Origin: Alcanivorax quisquiliarum
GTDB lineage: Bacteria > Pseudomonadota > Gammaproteobacteria > Pseudomonadales > Alcanivoracaceae
NCBI RefSeq assembly: GCF_023051175.1
Contig: NZ_JALKII010000014.1
Location: forward strand, 1 to 32,598
DNA length: 32,598 nucleotides
Direction: 5' to 3'
The position numbers and the translations under genes were made by a program. Every line of letters starts with the position of its first letter. The stretch's first letter is position 1. The notes under the pieces were generated by a model. The model saw only the letters and a list, made by a program, of their open reading frames with translations. It did no database searches and had not been told where the DNA came from. Shown here in pieces: positions 25,744 to 32,598 of this stretch.

Positions 25744-26499
25744 ATGCGCGCTGCGCTTGATTTCAGCACATCCATGCTTGCCACGCTCAGTGAGCAGGGC
25801 CGCGGCGTTCAGAGCCGCGCGGCCGGGCGCCAGCCGAGCGAGCTGTTGGAGCTGTATGACATGGAGGGCTGCCCGTTTTGCCGGCTGGTGCGCGAGGCGC
25901 TGACCGATCTTGATCTGGATGCGATGATTTATCCCTGCCCCAAAGGCGGCACCCGCTTCCGGCCATTGGTAGAAAAACTCGGTGGGCTGACGCAGTTTCC
26001 GTTCCTGATGGACCCCAATACGGACGAAGCCTTGTACGAATCGGCGGATATCATCGCCTATCTCTATCGCGAATATGGCAGCCGGCCAGCGCCGCGCCAG
26101 TGGCTGACACGCTCCGTGCATACTGCCGGTTCGTTCGGCGCCTCGGCATTGCGCCACGGGCGCGGCCTGCGTGCGCAGGACGGCCAGTTGCCAGCGGAGC
26201 CGCTGGAGCTGTACAGCTTTGAAGCCAGCCCGTTCGCACGCCCGGTGCGCGAGCTGCTCACGGAGCTGGAACTGCCTTATATCCTGCGCCAGATGGGCCG
26301 CACCCAGGCCGCCGACTGGCTGCTGCCGGCGCTGCGCGAGCGCGTGGCGCCGGATTATGTACCCACTCAGCGCAATCGTGCTGCGCTGCTGGCACGCACC
26401 GGCCGCGTGGCGGTGCCTTATCTGATTGACCCGAACACCGGCACCGAGCTGTTCGAATCTGCCGATATCCTTCGCTACCTGAACGAGCAATATCGTTGA
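25744..26499 (+). CDS. Tandem-duplicated glutaredoxin/GST N-terminal-domain protein
   Basis: The 251-residue protein contains two homologous thioredoxin-fold (GST_N) domains. The first (about 33-113) reads LELYDMEGCPFCRLVREAL with redox cysteines Cys43 and Cys46 and cis-Pro segment QFPFLMDPNT. The second (about 152-250) reads LELYSFEASPFARPVRELL, where the cysteines are Ser162 and Ala165, with AVPYLIDPNT. Both end in the ESADI(I/L) motif that binds the gamma-glutamyl part of glutathione. The first is probably glutathione-dependent and redox-active; the second probably only binds. The helical GST C-terminal domain is absent. The start at 25744 follows GAGGAGA. Confidence 0.88.
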   Translation: MRAALDFSTSMLATLSEQGRGVQSRAAGRQPSELLELYDMEGCPFCRLVREALTDLDLDAMIYPCPKGGTRFRPLVEKLGGLTQFPFLMDPNTDEALYESADIIAYLYREYGSRPAPRQWLTRSVHTAGSFGASALRHGRGLRAQDGQLPAEPLELYSFEASPFARPVRELLTELELPYILRQMGRTQAADWLLPALRERVAPDYVPTQRNRAALLARTGRVAVPYLIDPNTGTELFESADILRYLNEQYR

Positions 26500-26506
26500 G
26501 CCCGCG

Positions 26507-26530
26507 CCGGGGCAGCTAGCGCTGCCCCGG
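26507..26530 (+). terminator. Terminator-like hairpin
   Basis: CCGGGGCAG (26507-26515) pairs perfectly with CTGCCCCGG (26522-26530), eight bases after the stop of the thioredoxin-fold gene. No T-run follows. The stretch 26531-26727 has no recognisable gene. Confidence 0.6.
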
Positions 26531-26727
26531 ATCCACCCTGCCCCGCCGACAGGCGCAAAGCCGAGGCGGCGGATACTGTCACCGGATAACGGCGAAACGG
26601 ATGCTGACAGGAAAGCGGAAAGCGTCAGAGCAAAACCGAAGGTGTCAAAATAAAAAAGCAGCCACGGCGAAGAAAGCGCCCCCGGTAACGAAAGCCACCC
26701 TCGGCGAGCCCGCCAATACGCTCGTCG

Positions 26728-28113
26728 CTAACGGCCTTCGTCGGGCGGTCCATCCTCCGCACCTGCAGCGGCTTCTTCCTCCTGCTCCGGCAGCGGCTCG
26801 ATCTGTTCCGGATCAATCACCAGCATTTCCAGTTTGTCGGCCAGATCCCATTCCGCCGGCTCACCCGGATGGTGCTCCTCGAATTCCTCGTTACGCGGAT
26901 CAAGCTCCATCAGCACCGGCGTGGTCACCGGGCCCACCGAAACGTATTCGCCCTGATCCTCCAGCGGCACTTCATCGCTGGCGCGGAACAGGTATTGCAC
27001 CGCGATACCACTCAGCAGCAGCGCCAGGCCAATGAACACGAACAGCGCCGCATGGCCAAATATCCCCATCATCGCCGCGCCAACCAGCGGCCCCACCATG
27101 GTGCCCACGCCATAGGTGCGCAACATGCCGGCACAGGCGGCAACCAGCTGATCGTTCGGCAATTGGTCATTGGTGAGCGCAACACTGACCGGATACATGC
27201 CAGTAGCCAATGCGTACAGCGCGCCGGAGAACAGGAACATGGCATACAACGACGCGCCACCCAGCAGCGCTGTCCCCAGCGCCGCCAGCGCACCGCTGAA
27301 CAGCAACACCGTGAGCACCGGCAGCCTGCCCCAGCGATCCGATAACCAGCCCGCCGGCCATTGCAGCAATACCGCACACAGCACGCTGAAACCCATGTAG
27401 CGGGCGACCAGCGTGACGTCAAGCCCTGCCTTGAGTGCATAAACGGGCGCCATGGCGGCAAAGCCCCCCAACGCGACCCCCGATGCCAGCGCGCCGGTGG
27501 TGCCGGCCGGCGCCATCTTCAACAACCGGCTCCAGCCCATGCTTTCGGTGGTCGAAGGCGCGGTCGGTATCAGGCTTTGCGTCAGCGCCAGCGGTACCAG
27601 CGACAGCACGATCAGCATCGCCACCACCGAATAGGCAACGAATTCCATCGGACTGCCAAAGCCGACCAGCATCTGACCGACCGCCGAGGCGAAATAGAAA
27701 TTGATGGTGTAGATGCCGAGCAGCTTGCCACGGGATTCATTGGTGGCGCGATCGTTGATCCAGCTTTCGGTCACTGTCATCAAGCCAGCCAGACAAAAGC
27801 CCACCAGCAGCCGCATCAGCGCCCAGGCCGGCACGCTGATAAACAGTGGATGAGCAAGAGTGGTAGCGCAGGCCAGCGCAGCGAAGACCGCGAACGCCCG
27901 AATATGCCCCACCTTGCGGATAACATTGACCCCATAGATGGCCCCGAGCACGAAACCACCGGAATAAAACGCCATCACCACGCCGAGCAACAGCTCGGGG
28001 ACGTTCTCCATATCCAGGCGCAACGCGATCAGGGTGCCAAGCATGGCGCTGCCGCTTACCAGCAGCGCCAGGCTCATGAACAATGCAACGACAGAGACCA
28101 GAACAGCTTTCAT
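26728..28113 (-). CDS. MFS transporter, YcaD-like, with acidic C-terminal tail
   Basis: The 461-residue major facilitator has 12 predicted helices over about 1-390. Family features include GGFVLGAIYG in helix 2, the AGLMTVTESWINDRATNESRGKLLGIY motif typical of YcaD-like permeases, and LQWPAGWLSDRWGRLPV as the second-half DRxGR loop. The last about 70 residues form a cytoplasmic tail very rich in Glu and Asp (PLPEQEEEAAAGAEDG), which is unusual for the family. Substrate is unknown. It lies downstream of the ATP-grasp gene on the same strand with a 91-base gap, so it may be co-transcribed. Confidence 0.87.
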   Translation of the reverse strand: MKAVLVSVVALFMSLALLVSGSAMLGTLIALRLDMENVPELLLGVVMAFYSGGFVLGAIYGVNVIRKVGHIRAFAVFAALACATTLAHPLFISVPAWALMRLLVGFCLAGLMTVTESWINDRATNESRGKLLGIYTINFYFASAVGQMLVGFGSPMEFVAYSVVAMLIVLSLVPLALTQSLIPTAPSTTESMGWSRLLKMAPAGTTGALASGVALGGFAAMAPVYALKAGLDVTLVARYMGFSVLCAVLLQWPAGWLSDRWGRLPVLTVLLFSGALAALGTALLGGASLYAMFLFSGALYALATGMYPVSVALTNDQLPNDQLVAACAGMLRTYGVGTMVGPLVGAAMMGIFGHAALFVFIGLALLLSGIAVQYLFRASDEVPLEDQGEYVSVGPVTTPVLMELDPRNEEFEEHHPGEPAEWDLADKLEMLVIDPEQIEPLPEQEEEAAAGAEDGPPDEGR

Positions 28114-28204
28114 GCGCGCCAGTCTAGCAGTGCGCCGCCACGCATCGCGAGCGCCCGCCGGAAAGCGGTGTAAAAAGTTTTAATGCTGCGGGCTGGAGGC
28201 GCCA

Positions 28205-29686
28205 TCAGACCGCCAGCCCGAGCCGGCGCGCTTCCATGCGCCGCAGAAACTCCAGCATGATCTGGCGATACAGATCCTCGCCCAGCCAGGCATCTTCCAC
28301 GCCGCTATCCACATTCGGGTTATCGTTCACCTCCACCACCACCACGCGGTCACCGGATTGCTTGAGATCCACGCCATACAGGCCATTGCCCATCAAGCGC
28401 GCTGCCTTGAGCGCCGTGCGCAGCACTTTGCTCGGCACCTCCTGCACCGGCAAGGTGCGCGCACCGCCGGAATCAGTGCGGGCGCCCTGATGGTGGTAAA
28501 TCTGCCAGTGCCCCTTGCTCATGAAATACTGACAGGCGAACAGCGGCCGGTTATTCAGAATGCCGATGCGCCAGTCGTAATCCGTGTACATGAACTCCTG
28601 CGCCAGCACCACGGCACTCTGCTTGAAGTATTCCACCAGCGCGGCATCGAGCGCCTCGGCAGAATCCACTTTGCTGATCCCACGCGAAAAACTGCCATCG
28701 GGAATCTTCAATACCACCGGCAGGCCAAGATCATCCACCATGCCCTGCACATCATGCCGCCCACCCCGAAACAGAAAGCGCGTCTTCGGCACCGGCACTT
28801 TATTGGCCTGCATCAGCTCGGCAAAATAAATCTTGTTGGTGCAACGCAAGATAGAGCCGGGATCATCCATCACCACCATCCCCTCCTGCTCCGCCTTGCG
28901 CGCAAATTGATAGGTGTGATGATCAAGCGCCGTGGTTTCACGAATGAACAACGCATCGTATTCCGCCAGCCTGGGATAATCCTCTCGGCTGATTTGCTCC
29001 ACATTGATGCCCAGCCCGGCCCCGGCGCGTACAAAGTTGCGCAACGCCCGCTTGTCACTCGGCGGCAGCTTTTCGCTGTCATTGACGAGCATGGCCAGAT
29101 CATAGCGATACTTGCGCCGGCTGCCGGCACGGCGCCAGACACGGGCGTTGAATGCCTCCAGCGCCGCCGCAAAAGCATCTTCCTCACGGCCCTTGAGCTG
29201 GTGCAGGCCCACCGGGCGCACCGATTCCACCGCCCAGCTGTCGCGGCGCCGGAAGGTCAGTTGCAGGATCGGGCACGGCAGCTGATCGAAAATCTGCCGC
29301 GCCAGCTCGGTCAGCCCGGCGTGCTCGGTCTGGCCGAAGTAAATCTTGATGGTGAGCTGATCGCCATCCTGCCGGCGCCGCTTCATGGCTTTGTCCAAAG
29401 CAGCTTCGAACGACTCGAAATGCAGCCCGTAAAGCGCCTTGCGCGACAGATCATTGACCGTGCGCACCGAGGGCAGCACACGGTGATCACGAGCTTCCGC
29501 CAGCAGCGAGCAATAGTAGCCAGGGCTGAGGTAACGGTAGTGGCGGCAAAGATTGATGACATGCACCCGGCCAGCCGGGAAAACAGTGGTGCTGTCGAGA
29601 TATTCCTGAGCGGTCATCAGGTGTTTGGCGGGATAATAAGCGGCCCAGTCTCGGCGGTCTTCGACCACCAGAATCACATTGGTCAT
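28205..29686 (-). CDS. RimK-type ATP-grasp ligase with RLAN N-terminal domain
   Basis: The 493-residue protein has an N-terminal RLAN domain (PF14401-like, about 1-155; NVILVVEDRRDW and FPAGRVHVINLCRHYRYLSPGYY). It is followed by a RimK-type ATP-grasp domain (about 200-490) with the metal/ATP segment VVVVEVNDNPNVDSGVED and a glycine-rich lid (KIPDGSFSRGISKV). RimK enzymes join amino acids, commonly glutamate, to a protein or peptide carboxyl. RLAN-type members are predicted amidoligases of unknown substrate. The start at 29686 follows AAGGAG. No peptidase or acetyltransferase partner is adjacent. Confidence 0.9.
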   Translation of the reverse strand: MTNVILVVEDRRDWAAYYPAKHLMTAQEYLDSTTVFPAGRVHVINLCRHYRYLSPGYYCSLLAEARDHRVLPSVRTVNDLSRKALYGLHFESFEAALDKAMKRRRQDGDQLTIKIYFGQTEHAGLTELARQIFDQLPCPILQLTFRRRDSWAVESVRPVGLHQLKGREEDAFAAALEAFNARVWRRAGSRRKYRYDLAMLVNDSEKLPPSDKRALRNFVRAGAGLGINVEQISREDYPRLAEYDALFIRETTALDHHTYQFARKAEQEGMVVMDDPGSILRCTNKIYFAELMQANKVPVPKTRFLFRGGRHDVQGMVDDLGLPVVLKIPDGSFSRGISKVDSAEALDAALVEYFKQSAVVLAQEFMYTDYDWRIGILNNRPLFACQYFMSKGHWQIYHHQGARTDSGGARTLPVQEVPSKVLRTALKAARLMGNGLYGVDLKQSGDRVVVVEVNDNPNVDSGVEDAWLGEDLYRQIMLEFLRRMEARRLGLAV

Positions 29687-29895
29687 GGCACTCCTTGCAG
29701 CACCAGAAAGGTAACGATTGCCTGCACTTTATGGGATCGCCGCAACAACCGCCAGCACCATCGGTAGCGGCCTCACGGCCCGTGGCAGAACCCGCCCGAC
29801 AACAGCGATAGCATCGCCGGGCAGTGAGACTTTCCTCCTGTGAAAGCTGCGCTTGCTCCGCTAACCTGCCACTTTTGGTCAGAGCCTTTTTCGCC

Positions 29896-30372
29896 ATGCA
29901 GGAATCCCCTTACCAGCCGCCGCAAGCGCCCCTTGCCACGGCCTCTGCGGCGGCCGCGCCGAATGGCGTGCGCCTGTATCGGGAGTCCGGCATTTTGCTG
30001 GCCACCCTGTTCTGCGGCATCGCCGCCGGTGCACTGCTATTGGGCATCAATGCGCAACGGCTCGGGCAGCCCGGTGTGCTATGGCGCTATCTGGGCTGCG
30101 GGCTGGCAGCCACGGTGGTGGTTATAATCGCCTCGCTGGTATTGCCGCAAGCCGTGCCGGCCCTAACGTTCAATGCGCTGCAATTGCTGTTGATACTCTA
30201 TGTGCTGCGCCGCACCCAAGGTGCGACGCTGGCGGCTCACGCGGACAATATCGGCGCGTTCGAATCCAACTGGAAAGCGGTGGGGCTCGCGGTGCTGGTG
30301 CTGATAGCACTGTGGACGGTGGTGTATGGCGGCATACTGGCATACGACGTACTGACCTGGGAGCGCGCGTGA
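29896..30372 (+). CDS. Hypothetical small inner-membrane protein
   Basis: The 158-residue protein has a short Pro-rich soluble N-terminus (MQESPYQPPQAPL) and about four hydrophobic helices, at roughly 32-55, 64-90, 95-108 and 131-152. I do not recognise a family. No good ribosome-binding site precedes 29896. The ATG at 29824 would add 24 Cys-rich residues and is less likely. It is divergent from the ATP-grasp gene across 209 bases and is followed by the 3D-domain gene after 65 bases. Confidence 0.65.
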   Translation: MQESPYQPPQAPLATASAAAAPNGVRLYRESGILLATLFCGIAAGALLLGINAQRLGQPGVLWRYLGCGLAATVVVIIASLVLPQAVPALTFNALQLLLILYVLRRTQGATLAAHADNIGAFESNWKAVGLAVLVLIALWTVVYGGILAYDVLTWERA

Positions 30373-30437
30373 GGCGGGTTGCCAGCGCCCGGCCAGCGCG
30401 GCAGACTGCGGCCAACCACAGAGGAAACTGCCAAAGC

Positions 30438-30812
30438 ATGTTCGCAGCCCGCTTTTTTCTGCTCTGCCTGCTGCTAGCCCCGGCCACCCTGCTCGCCGAG
30501 GCCCCGCAGAGCCTGACGGTGCGCGCCACCGCCTACAACTCCCTCCCCGGCCAGGGCGTGGGCGATCCCTCCATTGGCGCCTGGGGCGACCGCCTCGAAC
30601 CCGGCATGAAGGCCATCGCCATCTCCCGCGACCTGCTCGCCGCTGGCCTGGGCCACCGCAGCGTTGTGCGCATCGACGGCCTGCCTGGAGAGTACCGCGT
30701 GCTCGACAAGATGAACGCACGCTGGCAACGGAAGATCGACATCTATTTTGGCGAAGATCGCGAGGCAGCGCTGGAGTGGGGGAATAGGCGGGTGACGATT
30801 CGCTGGGATTGA
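30438..30812 (+). CDS. Secreted 3D-domain protein
   Basis: The 124-residue protein has a signal peptide (FAARFFLLCLLLAPATLLA) and then a single 3D (three-Asp) double-psi beta-barrel domain, as found at the C-terminus of MltA-type lytic transglycosylases and in Rpf/Sps-type wall enzymes. Visible pieces are VRATAYNS, AISRDLLAAGLGHRSVVRIDGLPG, YRVLDKMN and KIDIYFGEDREAALEWGNRRVTI; the domain's acidic residues include the Asp in VLDK and the Asp in IDIYF. It probably acts on or binds peptidoglycan in the periplasm. GAGGAAA lies about ten bases before the start. Confidence 0.82.
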   Translation: MFAARFFLLCLLLAPATLLAEAPQSLTVRATAYNSLPGQGVGDPSIGAWGDRLEPGMKAIAISRDLLAAGLGHRSVVRIDGLPGEYRVLDKMNARWQRKIDIYFGEDREAALEWGNRRVTIRWD

Positions 30813-31005
30813 ACCTTCGATGGCCGGTGCCACCTCGCCGAAGGCGACATAGGAATCGGCGCGCGCAACCTGCTGACAGCGAGCAATCCAGAGCATTTTG
30901 CCAGTTCCGGGCTTAGGCCTCGGGCTGGACTTTTAGCAAAATTTACGCCACCTTTTACTATCCACGTTATCCATTATGGCCCCGCAAAGCGGGCAGGAGT
31001 GACCG

Positions 31006-31200
31006 ATGAGCCTCTGGAAAGCGCTAGGCCTGGCACCTAGCGAAGCAGACAAAAGGCTTATAAAGCTAGTCTCCCAATCCTATGAATCCGTGCGCGTGGT
31101 TGGCCGGGGTACAGTGAAGATCGACCCGCACGAAGTCAGCCAGACCAGCGAATTCAGAAAAGCTCGCGAGCAGGCAAAGGCCATCGTGGCGCGAGCCTGA
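31006..31200 (+). CDS. Small protein of unknown function, first gene of a two-gene module
   Basis: The 64-residue protein is basic and helical with no signal or membrane segment. I do not recognise it. It begins SLWKALGLAPSEADKRLIKLV and ends in a charged helix (SEFRKAREQAKAIVARA). AGGAG lies about eight bases before the ATG, the best ribosome site in this part of the window. The next gene follows after 21 bases, so the two form an operon. G+C is visibly lower than in genes to the left. Confidence 0.7.
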   Translation: MSLWKALGLAPSEADKRLIKLVSQSYESVRVVGRGTVKIDPHEVSQTSEFRKAREQAKAIVARA

Positions 31201-31221
31201 AAAACACTACCGAGGGCAAGG

Positions 31222-32001
31222 ATGCTCTTCTTACTTATATTTCCCGTGCTCGTTGCTGGCTTTCTCGCCTGCCATATACATCCATATCACTTCTATAAGC
31301 TGCATCGATACGAAGGGCAGTATCTCTACCTGAAAAGTGCCGAGATGGGCCTGAAATGCTTCGGATTGGCATTTCTCGTGGCTGTGGCTACACATTATCT
31401 GGCTCCCGATGAGGCGGCTATAGGGCACCAGACGTTTAGTCTCGACTTTTCGTCCTGGCTGGCTGGGGCGATGGTTGTGATGGGAGCGGAGAACAATCAC
31501 GAAGCATCAAAAATGGCCTGGTTCTTCATCCTTTCCTCACTCACGTTCTTCTCCGCTGCTCTTCTGAAGTGGTGGGGGCATCTTCACCTGCGGCTACGTT
31601 TCGGAGCCTGGGATAGTCGCATTTACGTAATTGGCGAATTATTGGAAGACAGCCCACTGGACAACCTCCTTTTCAACCTCTCACTTCACAAAGACAAGTA
31701 TGTGATGCTGACGTTAAGCGACCGAAAGGTCTACGTAGGCAAGGTCATCAGCCTCGGGGAACCCACAGAAACCAGCGGGATGGATAAAGATATCTCTATC
31801 ATGCCGCTCATGAGTGGGTACCGCGACAAGGACGCTCTCAAAGTCACCTTCACGACGTTTTACGAAGAGGTGGAGGCTGATATTTACCTGTCATTGCGGC
31901 AGGATGCCATTATTTCCGCCAGCGAGTTTGATTTTGTGGCTTATCGCAAATGGAACCCGCCTGGCGAGGATGTTGCCACGGGCAGCACCGCTGCCGGATA
32001 G
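31222..32001 (+). CDS. Membrane-anchored protein of unknown function
   Basis: The 259-residue protein has about three hydrophobic segments in its first half: residues 1-20, about 46-62, and a third around 99-116 (WFFILSSLTFFSAALLKWW). Its cytoplasmic C-terminal part (about 130-240) is probably β-rich. Within it, DKYVMLTLSDRKVYVGKVISLGEP looks like a small SH3- or Sm-like barrel strand pair. I do not recognise the family. It is the second gene after the 64-residue protein, and its codon and base composition is more A+T-rich than the chromosome to the left. It abuts the tandem repeat array on its right, which suggests acquired DNA. Confidence 0.75.
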   Translation: MLFLLIFPVLVAGFLACHIHPYHFYKLHRYEGQYLYLKSAEMGLKCFGLAFLVAVATHYLAPDEAAIGHQTFSLDFSSWLAGAMVVMGAENNHEASKMAWFFILSSLTFFSAALLKWWGHLHLRLRFGAWDSRIYVIGELLEDSPLDNLLFNLSLHKDKYVMLTLSDRKVYVGKVISLGEPTETSGMDKDISIMPLMSGYRDKDALKVTFTTFYEEVEADIYLSLRQDAIISASEFDFVAYRKWNPPGEDVATGSTAAG

Positions 32002-32070
32002 CAGTCCCTCCGGTTTGGCGGGGGCCTCTGTATCCCCCACCATCGCTTCACATGTTTGCTGGGTGCTTCG

Positions 32071-32598
32071 CCAGATACAAAAAAGCCCGCCAGTGGCAGT
32101 AGGAGGTGTGGCAGTGAGGCGTCGGTCGGGATTGGCTCGCGCTGCGCGCTCGGGGCTGCGCCCCGTCATCTACGATGACGCCCTGCGCCGCCTGCGGCGG
32201 CTGGTCGAACGGGGGTTCTCATCAAAGCATCCCTCACCGCCAGATACAAAAAAGCCCGCCTGTGCCTGTAGCGGGTACGGCAGTGAAGAATCGGTCGGGA
32301 TTGGCTCGCGCTGCGCGCTCGGGGCTGCGCCCCGTCATCGGCGATGACGCCCTGCGCCGCCTGCGGCGGCTGGTCGAACCGGAGGGTTCGAACCAAATAC
32401 TCCCTCACCGCCAGATACAAAAAAGCCCGCCAGTGCCTGTAGCCGGTGTGGCAGTGAGGCGTCGGTCGGGATTGACTCGCGCTGCGCGCTCGGGGCTGCG
32501 CCCCGTCATCTGCGATGACGTCCTGCGCCGCCTGCGGCGGCTGGTCGAACCGGAGGGTTCGAACCAAATACTCCCTCACCGCCAGATACAAAAAAGCC
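32071..32598 (+). repeat. Tandem array of about 170-bp units with tRNA-Ser-like 3' ends
   Basis: Three units (32071-32239, 32240-32410 and 32411-32581) and the start of a fourth (32582) are visible; the array continues past the window. Each unit begins CCAGATACAAAAAAGCCCGCC. It then holds four consecutive triloop hairpins (in unit one: 32139-32149, 32151-32165, 32165-32179 and 32187-32201). Units two and three end in GAGGGTTCGAACC and CCCTCACCGCCA, like the T-arm and acceptor 3' end of bacterial tRNA-Ser. On the minus strand each unit ends in GCGGGCTTTTTTG, a terminator-like T-run. The minus-strand ORF across the array simply translates the repeat. 32002-32070 holds nothing recognisable. Confidence 0.85.

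Noticed and set aside
32166-32591. Minus-strand ORF with internal protein repeats
   Set aside because: It is the translation of the 171-bp tandem unit, whose length is divisible by three; no ribosome site or known domain is seen.
32071-32598. Integron attC cassette array
   Set aside because: No RYYYAAC/GTTRRRY core pairs, no cassette genes between units and no integrase; the tRNA-Ser-like ends explain the repeats better.

Overview
The window reads as a piece of a G+C-rich gammaproteobacterial chromosome. The gene set points to a lipid- or hydrocarbon-using, respiratory organism, possibly a member of the Alcanivoracaceae: two fatty-acid β-oxidation loci, an AraC regulator of the Arabinose_bd type, a DauA-like SulP transporter, NsrR/NnrS, an AmpG-like permease and abundant outer-membrane proteins. 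The genus is inference from gene content. No rRNA, intact tRNA, transposase, integrase or CRISPR array was seen.

Layout. 1-1056 is repeat-rich non-coding DNA: a 298-bp direct duplication carrying C/T-rich hairpins, then an orphan minus-strand terminator. 1057-4444 holds a conserved-looking hypothetical gene, a TusA-type sulfur carrier overlapping an AmpG-like permease, and a small β-barrel protein. 4463-6622 is a nitric-oxide response locus: nnrS-nsrR on the minus strand and a DUF454 (YbaN) gene on the plus strand, separated by a near-perfect NsrR operator. 6687-10890 holds purU, which starts on TTG and overlaps an AraC-family regulator. That regulator diverges from an acyl-CoA dehydrogenase/SDR pair. 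11264-12952 holds a CBS-pair protein and a nucleotidyltransferase/HEPN toxin-antitoxin-like pair with twin palindromic operators. 13231-15617 carries a DauA-like transporter and a DUF393 thiol oxidoreductase. 15860-20988 encodes an OmpA-like barrel and a very large secreted protein with a C-terminal GG/hydrophobic/Arg sorting tail. 20989-22034 is non-coding and contains an 18-bp minisatellite. 22035-25441 encodes a thiolase and a FadB/FadJ-type multifunctional enzyme. 25744-30812 holds a tandem-duplicated thioredoxin-fold protein, a YcaD-like MFS permease, an RLAN/RimK-type ATP-grasp protein, a small membrane protein and a secreted 3D-domain protein. 31006-32001 is a two-gene module of unknown function with visibly lower G+C. 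From about 32071 to the window end runs a tandem array of about 170-bp units that appear to carry tRNA-Ser 3' ends.

How the parts fit. The acyl-CoA dehydrogenase, SDR, multifunctional hydratase/dehydrogenase and thiolase together supply a complete β-oxidation round from two loci. NsrR probably represses its own nnrS-nsrR operon, and perhaps ybaN, until nitric oxide damages its cluster. The accessory elements are the nucleotidyltransferase/HEPN pair, the 31-32 kb module and the repeat arrays. Short tandem repeats whose unit length is a multiple of three recur at gene boundaries (12, 15, 15 and 18 bp).
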